Below are positions 1 through 14,561 of a stretch of 64,000 nucleotides of DNA, piece by piece. This stretch comes from Diphasiastrum complanatum (taxonomy: Eukaryota > Streptophyta > Lycopodiopsida > Lycopodiales > Lycopodiaceae). Below the pieces are notes generated by a model, which was not told where the DNA came from, did not search any database, and saw nothing but the letters and a program-made list of their open reading frames with translations. Numbering within the stretch: position 1 is the first letter of the stretch; every line of letters starts with the position of its first letter. The stretch is taken from positions 3,565,224 through 3,629,223 of the forward strand of contig CM055103.1 in the NCBI GenBank assembly GCA_029204225.1, in the 5' to 3' direction. The translations under genes were made by a program, and so were the position numbers.

Positions 1-1308
1 GCATCAGTCGAAGTTTTTGCTTTCGAGTCTGCAGCACCTGGTGTTGCTACATACTAACATTTAGGTCGCGGCTTCTGTGGCTGAAGGTAGTCAGGATACT
101 TGTGGCCAAGCTCCCTACAGTTCGCGCATAACGGTACATAACCAATCGGCTTTTGTGGTTGAGGACAGTCAGGTGAAAAATGTCCTGGCTCTCCACAGTT
201 GTAACAGTTGCCCGACACTGGCTTAGTTCCGGTGTGTGACTTTATAGGTGGTCCAACAAATTCAGAAGGATTGTGTCTTCTTGGTGCAAACTTTGGTCTA
301 TCATGTTGGGCTAATACTGCAGTACCCTGAACATAATTAGTAGTCGCATCATTTTGAGAAATAAAAAGTACCTCCTGGGTAGGATCTTCGATATACTTTA
401 CATTCACAGTGGTGCAGTCTTCCTTAGTATTTCCAGAAGTTCCACATTTCGTACACCACATTCCTGAGTTGGAAGAAGACGCTTTTGTCTTTTGTCTGCA
501 ACTTCAGAGATTCTACACTTTCAAATCATTAAATTTTTTATTAAGGTCAGCCATATTACTCTTCCAAAGCTTTTCGACTTTAGAAGCTGACGACTTATCC
601 TCGATGGTTTTCGTGTCATCCTTTCATTTGGATCGTCGTTTATTTCTGTTATCTCCTTTATCACCTTCTGATTCTGATGAATCACTGCTTTTGGACTCGG
701 AGCTTGAAGAACTGGTACTTGAGTCAGAATCTGAATCATCATCGCTATCACTAGAATCGGTTTTGGACTCACGAGATCCTTTAGTTGAGCATCGCTTTCA
801 TGCTAGTTTCGAGGTCTCAAAGTTTTCAGCACTAGCTATTACTGTTGCTAAGGAGGTCATGTCCCCTTGTCTGCAATACCGATCAATCTTTGGTGGTAAA
901 CCAGCCAAAAACCATTCGATCTGCATATCAACATGATATACACTGGTTAGTCTTCCTATAAGATTCTTAACCTTTCGTGTATATTTTCAAAGGGTTATTT
1001 AGTCTTCTTATGAACATTGTTTAGACGTCCAAGAATTCTAGATTTATAACCAATTTCTTTGAACTGGTTCGAAAATGCAACCAGGTTCCTACACGGCTTG
1101 GTTCAACTTGATTGTACCATATGTGTGTCTGCTTTCTCAGCAGACCAGGAAAGATTCGCAGTTTGTCTACGTCAGTTTCTTCATTATTTGCATTAGCGAT
1201 TGACTCAAATCGCGAGACATAGCTTTTAGCATCATTTGGATTAGTCCCTTTAAAAGTACTTAATTTTTGAGATAGAAGTGAAACGTGCAGCAGGACCCTC
1301 CATACCAA
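1..1308 (-). pseudogene. Ty3-type retroelement gag, decayed, runs off the left edge
   Basis: Read on the minus strand, a capsid-like segment (about 1308-1021, with FKGTNPNDAKSYVSRFES) is followed downstream by zinc-knuckle segments at 461-54, including CYNCGEPGHFSPDC (Cx2Cx4Hx4C) and degenerate CTKCGTSGNTKEDC and CANCRELGHKYPDY copies. This order is that of a Ty3-like Gag, which packages element RNA. Frameshifts and stops separate the pieces, so it is not functional. The element continues leftward out of the window. The repeated-knuckle layout resembles the plus-strand gag at 11.7-12.4 kb, so both may belong to one family. Confidence 0.6.
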
Positions 1309-1491
1309 AGCTAATTAGGAGTTCAGGTAACTGGGCAATGATCTCGTCAAAATTTCTCTGGCTTGCGCTCTCACTCTGTCTTCATAAAAATTCATCTCTA
1401 AGCTTACGGTATCATTCTAATGGGCATTCTCTATCTGACATACACTGGAAATGGAGATGGATGTGTTAGTTTTCTAATAACTTTCCTAAGC

Positions 1492-1506
1492 TATCCCGGG
1501 GCGCCA
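1492..1506 (-). other. candidate primer-binding site of the minus-strand Ty3 element
   Basis: On the minus strand this reads TGGCGCCCCGGGATA. TGGCGCC starts are common in primer-binding sites of Ty3 elements that use a tRNA other than initiator Met. It lies five bases from the presumed LTR end (…TACCA) and upstream of the gag remnant, as expected. Confidence 0.4.
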
Positions 1507-1511
1507 AAAAT

Positions 1512-2500
1512 TGGTATATGTCGTACTATATCAACAAGGTTAATATAGATTTTGTAGTAAATAATGTCAAACCCACAGAGGATAGCGTTAGAAAGTTATG
1601 TATTTGGTATAATTTATGATTTGTTTCGAGTGAACTGGCTTCGAGTGTTATTCTGGTTGTCAACAGACATTAGAAAGTAACCAGTATTACTTCTGTTGGG
1701 GTGTGTAGTGTTAATAACTCCAGAACGGCAGTCTTGCCTCTTATCAAATCGAATGAAACGCGTTCTACAGGTGAGATGTTATCAGAGAAGCACAACAATA
1801 CTACACTCCAGCTGATTAAGGTGTCAACTAAGAATCAAGAAATGTTCGATGTATTTGTGGTTGTGCAGACAATTAATTAATCGTGTTCGCGAATTGTTCA
1901 TTTCTAGATAGAAGTCCTCAACAACTTAAGTCCAAGATTATGATTAAAGAGCACGAATAGTTTTAGAACACGTTAGAAACTTATGTCAGTTACAATCAGG
2001 AACACAGATCAAAGACTCAATTCTTCAGACAGGGACTGTCATCTCAAATGTATACATACAGTTTTATTCAATAATCGTGCTAGACTGTACCAAATGTAGA
2101 TGTTATTCGAGTGCCGAAAAGAAAGTATTCGCGATAGACGAAGAAGATGATTTTAAGACAGTTCTTTAGAGCATGATTTACGGATACACAGCAAACGATT
2201 GTAATGCGCTAGAGTCTGTCTGATCATAGAGTAATTCATGTAATGTCTTAGAGATTGCTAGTAGACTCAGGATCACTTACAACAGTGCGGAGAACAGAGA
2301 TAAGGAAGAATAACTCTCAGCACTCTATTCACTGCTTCAACCTTTTACAAATACATAAACTCTTCTCCCCCGATGGTCGAGACTGAGGCGTGAGATCAAT
2401 ATATGTTCTACGGGACGAACAAACACACCTCTAAAACTACAGGTGCGTCGCTCCCATGAAAAGGTCTAGTTAACAATTAGGTTGAATATATGTTCAATTC
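1512..2500 (-). repeat. probable 5' LTR and flanking sequence of the minus-strand Ty3 element (outer border not resolved)
   Basis: The stretch begins TGGTATATG next to the candidate primer-binding site and has no coding potential. No second copy lies in the window, so the outer border near 2.4-2.7 kb cannot be fixed by comparison. Confidence 0.3.
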
Positions 2501-4262
<1,762 letters not shown>

Positions 4263-4289
4263 TTCTGTTCTATCCCAACTCCAAAAGAA

Positions 4290-4660
4290 TCATCTCTCTC
4301 CTCCATATTTGATGAGAAGTAGACCTCCTTGGCAATACCGATCTCCATGTGCTTTTGCCAAAGCACCATCTTGGAACATAGGTTGAGGTACATCACTTGC
4401 CTTATCCTCCTTGAGATGATCCAAGCTCCTCTTGGCCACACTTCCACAAGGATTAGCATCAATCTTGAAAAGATTACCACATCTAGTCCCACTTGCTACC
4501 ATGACATCACCATCCCTCTTAACCAAGCAAGCATCTTTTCCAAAATCAACTTGGAGGCCATCATCTAGCATCTTGCCAATTGTTGGTAGATTCTCTACCA
4601 ATATCACAATCAGCCGAAGGAATATTTCTGGTGTCGGTCGATCCAAGAGCTACAGTAGCT
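4290..4660 (-). pseudogene. Ty1-copia pol fragment (pre-integrase region)
   Basis: The minus strand encodes PTIGKMLDDGLQVDFGKDAC and VASGTRCGNLFKID, the pattern of the copia GAG-pre-integrase region between protease and integrase. Only about 120 residues are recognisable and the following His-Cys finger is missing, so this is a short relic. Confidence 0.55.
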
Positions 4661-5349
4661 AGACTTGTACTTGTGAACCCAACCATAGCATCTTGTTGTA
4701 TAAGACCATGAGTTGAGGAAAGAATAGTTTATTACGTAAGAGTTAGTTGGATGTGATCTCTTAGTGGGAAGTTCAACAATATTCGGTTGTAGAAAGTGAC
4801 AGCCAAGAAACTCGATGGCAAGTAAGAAGAAGAAAATAGAAAAGAGGGGAGGTGGAGGGAAAGAGGGGGTTGTTGATGATGGGAAGAGTGTGAGTGTGTA
4901 GAGATTGAACAGTCTAGAGATGGGAGAGCCGATGGACAATCTAGAGAAGGATAGCCGATATAATATGTTGGTGATCAGACTAGTGATTAGCGGAGTTGAT
5001 GAGTGGGCCACATCTGTTGCATGAAGTTTTGTAAGAAGCTATTGTCATTGGAATGAGAATCCTTGGAGTACTTCTTATCATTTCTATGTATTGTTTGTTG
5101 TATAGGATTGTGTGTTGAAAACTTGTAGTATTCTGATAATAATTGACGTGAATTGTGAATGTGAGAAAGACTCGTCTATTTGCTGAGTGAATGAGAGATT
5201 ATAGATCTGTAGTTCGTGAATAGTGATCACGTAAGAAGCGCGATAATTGAGTAGATCTTATCTGAGTTCACCAAAATGACAGGCCAAAGTTGTGATGTTG
5301 AATGCTTACAATTAGATTGTTGACTTCTACTTGACATGTATGAAAAGAG
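4661..5349. other. intergenic, no confident feature
   Basis: Contains a purine-rich patch (about 4810-4900) and AT-rich sequence. No domain, RNA gene or repeat boundary could be supported. Confidence 0.4.
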
Positions 5350-6557
5350 ATATGTCAGCAATGATGGGAGGCTCCTGGGAATCTCGCTTCACGTCATGGA
5401 CAATCTCAAAGTGGATTGCAGGAGCCCATCGTTGTTTTCTGCCACACAATTTGGATTTTAATACTGCCTGCCTCAACTTTATGGAGAAGGTGCAGTACCA
5501 TTTAATAAAGATTCGTCGCGCAGCCAATAAAATTCTCCAATAATTGCATCTCGCAGGTGTCGTGGGACCGCCACCAGTTTTGGTGGGAGATACTGTTGGA
5601 GGGTTTGCAGATCTCAAGGCAACCCTAACCCTAGTTAATAAGTGAGAGGGATTTGGCACCCTACGTGTGTAAGTCCAACCCGATGATCACATAGAGATTT
5701 GATTATTTACAAGTCAATAAAAGGACTTTAGGCCTTTTTGCGGGACTTTTAATGTCGCAGGGCCTAAATGTCAAGTTAGTGAATAAAGTTGGGTTTCCCT
5801 CGAATTTTGGATGGTTCCTGCTCTTTTTTGAATTTGAGTAATTAGGGAGGCAGAAATGGACCAATAGGATTCAGAGGCCAGGGTCCTCCTCTCTACTATA
5901 AAAAGGGACCAACTCGAGTTCCTACACATGTTCATTTCCTCATTTCAATAAAGCAGATTGGTTCTCTTGTGAAATGGATTGATGAGTGTCCTTGCTCTCT
6001 ATCACTTTTCCTCCATCTCTCATGTTTTTTTTTGAATTTTGCTAATTGTTGGATCTAATTGTTATTGGAATTGCATGTTATTATACTTTTTATGAGGGAG
6101 AAAGGGAGAGAGAGAAAGAGTAAGCTATCTTTGTTGTGAATCTAGTGTTAATGGATGTGGTGTTAATGTTTAGGGTTAATGGATATTAGAGTTAGATGTG
6201 GATGTTCATTCATGCTGAAATATGAACTATACTATTGCTCTCATGGAAATGAATCTACGCGTGACAACTAACTTCGTCTCTTTGATGCTAGATTGACTAG
6301 ATCTTGATTTGAGGTTAGGCAAGGAAAGAATCCCACTACAGTCACTCTGCATAAATGAACTAAAACTGCCACAGGCGGAAAAGGCAACAACGTCGGGATT
6401 TTGCAAAAAAGACGACAATGTCTTTAAATCCCATTTAGGGTAGCCCTACACTTTGCCAGTGTCATTTCCATAACATTTGATGCACTTTGGAAAAAGCAAA
6501 AAATGTGACTCTGCATATTTACTTGTAATTCCTGACAGGCGACAATGTCGCTAAAAT
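5350..6557 (+). repeat. Ty3 3' end plus LTR, copy 1 (LTR from 5594)
   Basis: This stretch is closely repeated at 14562-15737. The first about 240 bp are the 3' internal end of a Ty3 element, finishing in a G-rich polypurine-like tract (GGTGGGAGATAC). The LTR proper starts TGTTGGAGGGTTTG at 5594, and homology with copy 2 stops abruptly after CTAAAAT at 6557. A TATA-like TATAAAAAGGG lies near 5898. A third, more diverged copy is at 29676-30155 and 34205-34430. No gene product is encoded. Confidence 0.75.
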
Positions 6558-6769
6558 GCGAAAATGGCGACACTACATTTTTACTCGTAAATCTTGACAA
6601 GCTAAAAATGCGACACTGTTGTCAAATTCCGTGTATTTCTTCAGACTGTGCAAAAACACTTGTAAATCTACAAACTGTGTAAGAACACGGGAGAATCCGC
6701 AGAACCGGATAAACAATGGATGAAGATTTAAACCGATCAGTCAAATAGTAAGAAGGAGAATAATCCAAC

Positions 6770-6912
6770 AATATCTAGATTAACATCTTGATGCTCTTGG
6801 AAAAAAATTTATCCAATGCAGGAAGTATGGAATTTCCCTGAATCCGGAGAAATATCAGATTTGGATAACACATAGTGATGTCTTAGAACATATCATATCC
6901 AAAGATGGTAGC
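6770..6912 (+). pseudogene. Ty3 reverse transcriptase scrap
   Basis: The translation includes FIQCRKYGISLNPEK and LEHIISKDGS, the segment that follows the catalytic YxDD box in Ty3 RTs. The same segment occurs at 9586-9690. Relative to that copy about 30 bp are deleted just after the YLD residues. Confidence 0.6.
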
Positions 6913-7102
6913 TAATTAAGAGTTTGACTCTATCTAGGCATATCATGAATCTGACAGAGAACAACATATGCCAAATAGCGAGATCACAGGAAGTGCATTG
7001 CTCACTAATTGATCACAATATCGGAAGTGACGCAGAGGACATCTTTTCCTCTATTCGGATTCCATCAGCAGAATTAGCTAATTAAACCTCTCACGATTCC
7101 AG

Positions 7103-7320
7103 CACAAAGTTGATCCCCATAACTTGACATATTTAATGTCTAATGCAAGATCATGGTCCTTATCACTTGACATAGTCAATCGAGTGATTGAACTTGAAAA
7201 ATTTAGATAGCTCAAAGTTGATCTCCATCCTTTGAGATAGCTCATGTTTAATGCCTAATGCAAGATCATTGTCCTTATCAATTGACATAGTTAATCGAGT
7301 GATTGAACTTGATCAATCTA
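7103..7320. repeat. tandem duplication, two copies of about 108 bp
   Basis: Copy 1 (from 7103) and copy 2 (from 7211) share AAAGTTGATC, AATGCAAGATCAT and CGAGTGATTGAACTTGA in the same order, with scattered substitutions. No coding content is seen. Confidence 0.75.
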
Positions 7321-9085
7321 AAGTTTGGGACAATTAATTTTGGCCCCTTGCATATGGATGTAATGCTTGCTTTATAAATTTATATTTTGATAAGACTTGC
7401 GATGGCAAGTTTCAATTGTAATCTCCTAAATGGGCCCTTCTTCATTTTTAAATTCCAAAAGTCTTTGATTGAAGCCTTTGTGATTCAAATACAAACACGT
7501 ACTTTTGAATTAGTGAGGGTTGTTTTTTAATTTTGAAGTGTATCATTGATGACATGGCCTTTTATTCATCCCATTCATCCCACCATTGTATGTGTTCTAT
7601 GTTAGTGTACATCTCTCTGTTCGGCTATGTAATCTCATCTCTACTAGAATCACAGTTTCAGCAATGAGTTTAGAATAAAGATGGTCCTCTATTTTCAAGG
7701 ACTGATCATGAACTTCGGGCGCAGTGTGGACTTCAAGTCTTGACTATTCACCTGACTGGCTCGCATAAGCAGGCATGCAGTTGAAGGGCGTGCTTGAAGG
7801 TTGAGGAGACACCGGGCAGGCACATTGAGACCCAGGAGGAGGGGGCTCGCTAGAGGATGGCGTAAGGAGCTGGGCACGGGTGAGAGGCAAGGAGTTGGTG
7901 GGAAAGTAGGTGCCTGCAACATTGCAGCACCTCAAGTGGGTATTGAGATTATGAGGAGCCGAATGTGTGGATGGGCAGTTTGCAATCCAGGAATTCTGGC
8001 CCTGGGGCATGGGGCATTCATAGTGAGATGCATCAATGATTCAACGCACCTGGATAGCATTACCTCAACCTCTCTCCTCTCCTAATAGATCCTAGCCTTG
8101 GGACCCATGCCATACTTTAGTGGCCCGTTGTCCCTTTTGTCCTTCACATGATTTTAACTTGTGACATCGATAAGGATAACAACTACAAGCATAGATCAAC
8201 CAATTATGGATGCATTTTATGTTTCTTATATAGATGCTCAGCTTATTCAAATAAAATGGCTACCAATATGTCGGTTAATGTGCTTGTGGAAATTACAGAT
8301 GAAGGTATCATGAACGATGATTGATGAAGGACCAACCAACGAGCAACTACTTCATTATTTAGATTCACAATCATCCAATCTTATGAGAATACCAAAAGAG
8401 ATTAACCTACCATCACCTTTTGCACATATAGATGAATCCTTTTTGAAATATTTAGCGCAGCCTAGTCGATTGTCATCTGAACGATAAGGTATACAAATGG
8501 GATAATCCATTAAACAAAATTATTAGTACTATTGATGAGAGCCTTACAATCATAACAAATACTCAGAGCTCTCATTTGAAAGTTATTGATAATTTTCAGA
8601 TTGTCAAATCATCCTCACAGAATCATACACTTCCAATGCTCTATAGAAGATTAATTGAGAAACACAAGCAGATTCGACAAAAACTAAAATAGCCGATTGT
8701 TCCTCTTAATGAGCAACAAACAGTTGACTTATCTAACGACACTTCTTGTTCGAAGCCACGCCTCAGTAGATCCCCATCTTTACATAAAAAGATCCTTATA
8801 CATAAAGAGAATCTTGAACTTGATGTACCTAAGAAGTTCACAGATTTCACGATGGGTGATGTTTCTATTGAATTGCCACAACCGAAATGGGAACCAACGA
8901 GTGAATCATCTTCGTTTGATGGACCAACTAAAATAGTTCCTTTAAACTTGAAAGATCTAGATGAAAAAGAAGATAGATTTGTACATATAGAGCCCATCTT
9001 GATATAAGACAACAGCGAAGAAATTTATAAAAGTTATTAAGGAAGTATCGTGATGGAACTATAAAGAGATGAAGGGGATATCGCC
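7321..9085. other. degenerate sequence upstream of a Ty3 pol relic; no confident gene
   Basis: From 7321 to about 8130 nothing recognisable is seen. From about 8430 to 9085 the plus strand is probably the decayed linker between protease and reverse transcriptase of the element below, because it leads directly into RT sequence. Stops occur in every frame. Confidence 0.35.
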
Positions 9086-10700
9086 GTGCACTCCGTCTTA
9101 TTAGAAAAAGATGCAAAGCCAGTCCAAGCGAAGCCCTACAGTTGTAATCCGCTCTATAGAAAACAGGTTAAAGAGGATACACAAAGATTATTAGTTGCGG
9201 GTTTCATTAAAGAGATTGAACATTCGACATGGTTATCACCCATCATGGTGGTTCCCGAAAAAAATGTTAAACTAAAGATATGTGTGGATTTAAAAGAATT
9301 GAATAAAGTCACAAAAAAAGATCACTTCCCTTTACCATTAACCGATGCCATACTGGAAGAAATGGCAGGAGCAGAGGCAATGAGTTTTTTTGGATGGCTT
9401 TAGAGGTTATTTTTTTATTCGATTAGATCCTAAAGACATCCATAAGACTGCATTTGCCACAAAGTTTGGTACCTATGCATATTAGGTCATGCCATTTGGA
9501 CTCTGTAACACTCCATCGACCTTTCAAAGTGTGATGCAGTTTGCATTTAGAGATTTATGGCATAATATTTTTAGAGATATATCTAGATGACATTGGTGTT
9601 AAATCTAAAAATTGTGAAAATCTTGATGCTCTTGAAAAAAAATTTATCCAATGCAGGAAGTATGGAATTTCGCCAAATCTGGAGAAATGCCACTACCGGC
9701 CATGGTAAAGAAAAATTAAATCTATATCTTATTGTAATTATTACCGCATATTTATTCTTGATTTTGTAGGAAAAGCCAGATTAATTTTATGAAGTTGTTA
9801 CAGATCCAAAATGGACCAAAGAAAGAATACAAGCAGTTGAGAATTTGAAGCACGCACTTGTCACTGCACCCATTCTCCGAGCACCAAACTCCCAATTGGA
9901 ATTCCATGTTCATACTGACGCTAGTAACTCTTCTATTGGAGTCATCCTAACACAGGCAGGAGAATTTGGAAAAGATTACGCGATTCGATTCCTCAATATA
10001 CAATCAGTTTCTGCTGAAGTAAATTATTTCACAATTGGAAGAGAAACTTTAACAATTATATGTTGTACAAAAATTATGCCATTATCTGCCTGGAAATCAA
10101 TTTAGATTCTATACAATCATCAAGCATTGCTATATCTGTTGAATAAACCATGCAACACTTGTCATATAGCAAGATGGCTACTTATCCTTCTAGAGTTTGA
10201 CTTTAAGATTATTGAAAGAAAAGGTATGCAACATTTTCTTGCCAATCATTTATCTAGGATACCATCAGCCGAGAAAGTCACAGAACTGATAAATAATGAT
10301 TCACCTTATGCCTACCTATTTCAAATAGACGCTACCACTAGATGGGCTGAAGAGATAGTATCATTCTTATCATCCGGAGTAATGGATCCAACTATGTCTA
10401 AAGTCAATCAACACAAACTGATTCTGGATTCTAGACCTTACCTTACAATTGTATTAAAAAGGTGTATATGGATTAATATTCACAAATCAAAACATGTGAT
10501 GTATGTCAAAGAATCAAGACTCCTCAATGCGTTGATTTTATACCTTTAACTTCAATAATCGAAAAAGAAGCATTTCATAAGGGGCGAATTGATTTTATAG
10601 GAACAATCAGCCTTACCACCCATGGTACTCAATCAAGATACATCCTAGTGGCCACTGCCTATTCTACAAATTGGGTAGAGGCTAGAGCAATTTTTCAGTT
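9086..10700 (+). pseudogene. Ty3 pol relic: RT, RNase H and start of integrase
   Basis: Plus-strand pieces appear in the order of Ty3 Pol. The RT start has FIKEIEHSTWLSPIMVVPEK and ICVDLKELNKVT (9086-9403). The catalytic YLDD box lies at about 9582-9600 after a frameshift. RNase H has LEFHVHTDASNSSIGVIL (about 9890-9960), followed by the RNase H end ANHLSRIPSAE (about 10240). The integrase core starts at GRIDFIGTISLTTHGTQSRY (about 10580-10650). Several stops and frameshifts break the frame and integrase is cut off near 10700, so it is inactive. Confidence 0.8.
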
Positions 10701-10719
10701 TGCAGCATGTTTGTTGGAT

Positions 10720-11740
10720 GGTTAGCTTGCATTAGACATCTTGTTGTTGCATGAATAGTGTTAGATCTGCATTTAGGATTAATTTGGGAGTGATTTTGCT
10801 TGATTTGAGTGGATTTGCTTGTTTGAAAGCTAATTTGATTGTTAAACAGAAAAAGCTATTCAGATCACCAATCTCAAGATCCATTTGGATCTCAGATATC
10901 AGAAAAAACAACAAAATTCGGTCAAATCTGCCAGATTTTGGTCAAAAGGAGGCAAAAATCATCCTCAAAGTTGATAACATTTTTCCCTCTTTCTGGAAAC
11001 CTTGACGAGTTGCAGAGACCTTCAGTTTTGATCATAAAACCTTCAGTTTGAAGGGCGAAGATTAATTCCCAGTAGATTTTTAGAAACATCAGAAAAACCA
11101 TCAAAAAACACCGAAAAATCACCAAAACCATAAAAATACAGAAAAAAAACCTTTGTCCGATTCACTGTGCATAGGTGTGATTTAGATCTATCTATTGCCA
11201 GGTTGACGAAGAATATACCAAAAATAGAAGGGTTTTTAGAAAGTCAGTTGTCATATTGTCATATTTTTGTCAAAAAAGTCACTTTTTTAAAAAAAATACC
11301 AGTATTTCTCTTGATCCTTTGTCAAAACCTTCACCGAGTTTTCAAAATATTCCATTTATAGTAAAAAAAACTATTTTTGAGTTCGGCAAAGATTCTTCTT
11401 GTCCAGAGCATAGAAAATATTGATTTCTTCTCTCGCTAAATTACAAAAACTGTATTTTCTTGTTTCGGAAACCTTCGTCGGGTTTACCATAGCTTTATCT
11501 GTGTTAGATTTTGCATTTGAGAGTTCGGCGAAGGTTATTTCCATAGAAATTGTCAGAAAAACTGATCAAAGAGTTTTTTTTCAAAATAGCACTGTTGAAC
11601 CTTCGTCGAGTCAATCTTCACCTAGAGAACCTTCGCCAGTACTATTTTTAGGTTTTAATTTTCCAGATCAAGTCTCTACCAAAATTTGGATCAAATCTGA
11701 TACATTCTGATTTGGATTTAGAGAAAATTTTTCATAGACA
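10720..11740 (+). repeat. non-coding leader- or LTR-like sequence with a recurring short motif
   Basis: An A/T-rich stretch between pol and gag remnants. A degenerate motif near CCTTCGTCGAG or its reverse complement recurs roughly ten times between 10990 and 11645 (for example near 10999, 11329, 11469, 11523, 11598 and 11629). No domain is present. It may be the 5' leader of the following gag-pro element. Confidence 0.4.
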
Positions 11741-11744
11741 GAAA

Positions 11745-12393
11745 GAATGTCTGGTGTTCTATTTGTACAAGAAATCACACAGTGAATGAGTGTCCTCAAT
11801 TGGAAAAACGAATGGAAATTAGTGTATGCCATTTGTGTAATTCGCCTGACCATGAGACTGCTTTTTGCAATTTCAATCCTCGGATAATTCAGCAATGGTA
11901 TGCTCAAATGGGATATCGAAAACCACAGTATGGAGGAAATCCGGCAACTAGACCTTGACAATCTGCTCTTGGATACCCGGAGCGTTTAGCCTTACCTGCC
12001 CCACCAAAGCACCCCACTCCTCCTACCAATTCAATGGAACCAGAACCGTACAAAAGTGCTGAGAAATGGAACTATGGTAATGATCAAGAGGGTGGATCTT
12101 CAGAACAGTATGCTATTTATGCCGCCGCGGAACAACAAGCATCTAGAAACTGGACCAGAGCACCGCTTGGATGCTTTGCATGTGGAGAAAATCACAAAGT
12201 TGTAGAATGTCCAAATAAAGAGAAATTTGTAGCATTCTGTCATGACTGTGGTTATGGACATTGCTATAAAGACTATCTAGCAAGACCGAAGCCACCACTA
12301 GCTACAGCACCTGTAAATTTGATAACTATCAACCAAAGACCAATAGCTCAAAATAAATCAAATGTATCCTTGATGGTGGTCACCAGAGCATAG
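11745..12393 (+). pseudogene. Ty3-type gag with several zinc knuckles
   Basis: The plus strand shows CSICTRNHTVNEC, CHLCNSPDHETAFC, CFACGENHKVVEC and a degenerate CHDCGYGHCYKDY within about 180 residues, an unusually repeated set of nucleic-acid-binding knuckles for a plant Ty3 Gag. At least one in-frame stop (near 11956) interrupts it. It leads into the gag-protease frame at 12551. Confidence 0.65.
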
Positions 12394-12550
12394 AAGCAGA
12401 AAAAACCAGTATCAGATCTAGTACATGCTGATTCTATACCATTAATCAATATACCAATAGCATCTGGAGTCTATCCCAATCTTCATGCAGAAAAAAGAAG
12501 ATATCAGGACATGAGGCAGTGGATTAAACATCTGCAAGAAGAAGAGGAGC

Positions 12551-14431
12551 TTGAAGCTGCTAAAGCAACATCCAAAGTTCGTTCTTCACAAATTGCAGCC
12601 ACCAAGATATTCACTTATGGATATGAATGATCAGTTGCATCATCATGAAGAGCCCTTCAGGATGATTGAACCAGAAGCATCGCAAACAGAACTGTTCAAG
12701 AATACTTTATCTAGCAAGATCAATATTTCATTGGGAGAGTTCCTGAAGTTGGTGCCAAAAGCAAAAGAAGTCTTAGCGCAAAAGTTAGCTCAAACAGAAC
12801 CAGAAGTCCATCAAGAGCCACTTTTTTGTGTTAGATTTGAAGAATCTAATGAAGTACTCCATGTCGGAGCCACTTAGGAAAGTGAACAAAAGAATATCAC
12901 TCTGTCGATACAGCATAGACAATTTCCTAAGGAAGTAGTTGTGATAGATGGCGGTTCAGGAGTTAACCTGATTTCTACAAAGCTATGTGCAAAATGGGGC
13001 CTTACAAAGATAAAGTCTGCGACTTTTTTCATTAATCTAGATGATCAAACGACAGTTCGTCCGCGAGGAATGGTTGAAGATATACCTGTCAGAATAGTGG
13101 GAGTACAGTTTGTCATTACTTTCGTAGTAATGGACTTACCAGATGCACCAAATGTTTACCGAGTCCTATTGGGACGTCCATGGTTACGAGTTGCGCAAGT
13201 AATTTATAATTGGGATACCAGGAAAATCACTTTTGAAAATCGTGAACGTGCAGTCAAAATTGATCCTACAACTTGGACTATCAAACCAGTGGTTCAAAAG
13301 GAGGAGGATGATTCATCAACAACGGATCATACTTGTGACCGTCCAAAGAAAATTTTGGCAGTTCATTACGATTCTCAAACAGATACTGTTAACTGGAATG
13401 AAGCTCTTGCAACGATTGATTGTACAGTAGGATATATGTTTCAACAAGATAATCAATCAGATTTGAGCGAGGATTCATTATTAGATCGAACTTTGGATAC
13501 ATCAATCACTTTTCCATTGAATGTGCTGAATGTAGCTTGGATATCAACGGAACCTGCACCAGATCCGATTGAAGATGACCTCATACCTGTGAGTCATGCC
13601 TTGACTTATGATGACAATGCAAAACTTATGGATGAGCAGATTCTAAATCATATGGATCTGACCATATTTGGAGTGCGTAATGTTCTTGATGAACCAACAA
13701 TAAAACTGCCCAAAGCAGTAATATTGAAGGAAGATAGGATCACAGGATCAATGACGAAGAAACAAGCCAAGCAACATCATAATACAGTCCTTAAATGGGG
13801 GAATCCCCCTCAAAAGATTGATTCAAAAAAGGTGCCACCCTTGCTGGATAAAAGCAAAGGGAAAGTCGAGGATGATTCTACAAGTCAAAATTCTAGCAAG
13901 ACATCATTGTCTAGAAAGCCTTCACCTTCGAAGAAGAGTTTATCTTCTCGGAAGTCATCACCTCCACGATCAATTCCTGCTAAGAAGGCTAAGCGAAGAT
14001 CCAAGACAAGTCCTTTCGAAAAGGAACAAGCAGATGTAGTCCAGCGTGGTGGATGGGTCCTTAAGTTCAAGACCTCCGAAATAGAGGCCGGCAAGAAAGT
14101 GGACAAAATACCTGCATTGGGAGAGCAGCCGGCATGGAGAATTACCGTTTTTGAGAAAACTCCAGAATCTATCAGGAGTTATGTGGCCAGCCCTCGCCAA
14201 TTGCGGGTAGATCCCTATTATGTGCCAATGCCAAGAAGAAATAAATGGAAAGATTTGGGATTGGCTATGGACAAGATTACAATCCATATGTCCAATTGGC
14301 CAATCATCCATCAGCCCTACAGTTGGACAATATCAGTGGATTTCCATCGGGCTTACAAGCGTACCAGCGGGAGTATCTACACTCTCCTGATCCGACAGTG
14401 CAACAATCGGCAATGTTTGCAAAAGATTTAA
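12551..14431 (+). pseudogene. Ty3-type gag C-terminus and aspartic protease, one internal stop
   Basis: A single frame runs from 12551 to 14431 with one amber codon at 12875-12877. The protease-like active site is VIDGGSGVNLIS at about 12941-12976, a D-G-G variant of the usual D-S/T-G, followed by LLGRPWLRVAQV about 70 residues on, the standard Ty3 protease flap-to-C-terminus pattern. A Ser/Lys-rich segment (about 13880-14030) follows. No RT follows; after frame slips the sequence joins the element's 3' end at 14562. This is an internally deleted gag-pro copy. Confidence 0.7.
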
Positions 14432-14561
14432 CTATGTTGGCATCAGTGGCAACCAGATGGGATGATTGCCTTCCTCCTCTGGCATTCGATCCAAACAAGC
14501 CAATGGCCTCAGAGAATATCAAAGATCAGCTGCCGGTTGCTCGTTTATATTTTCATGCAGT

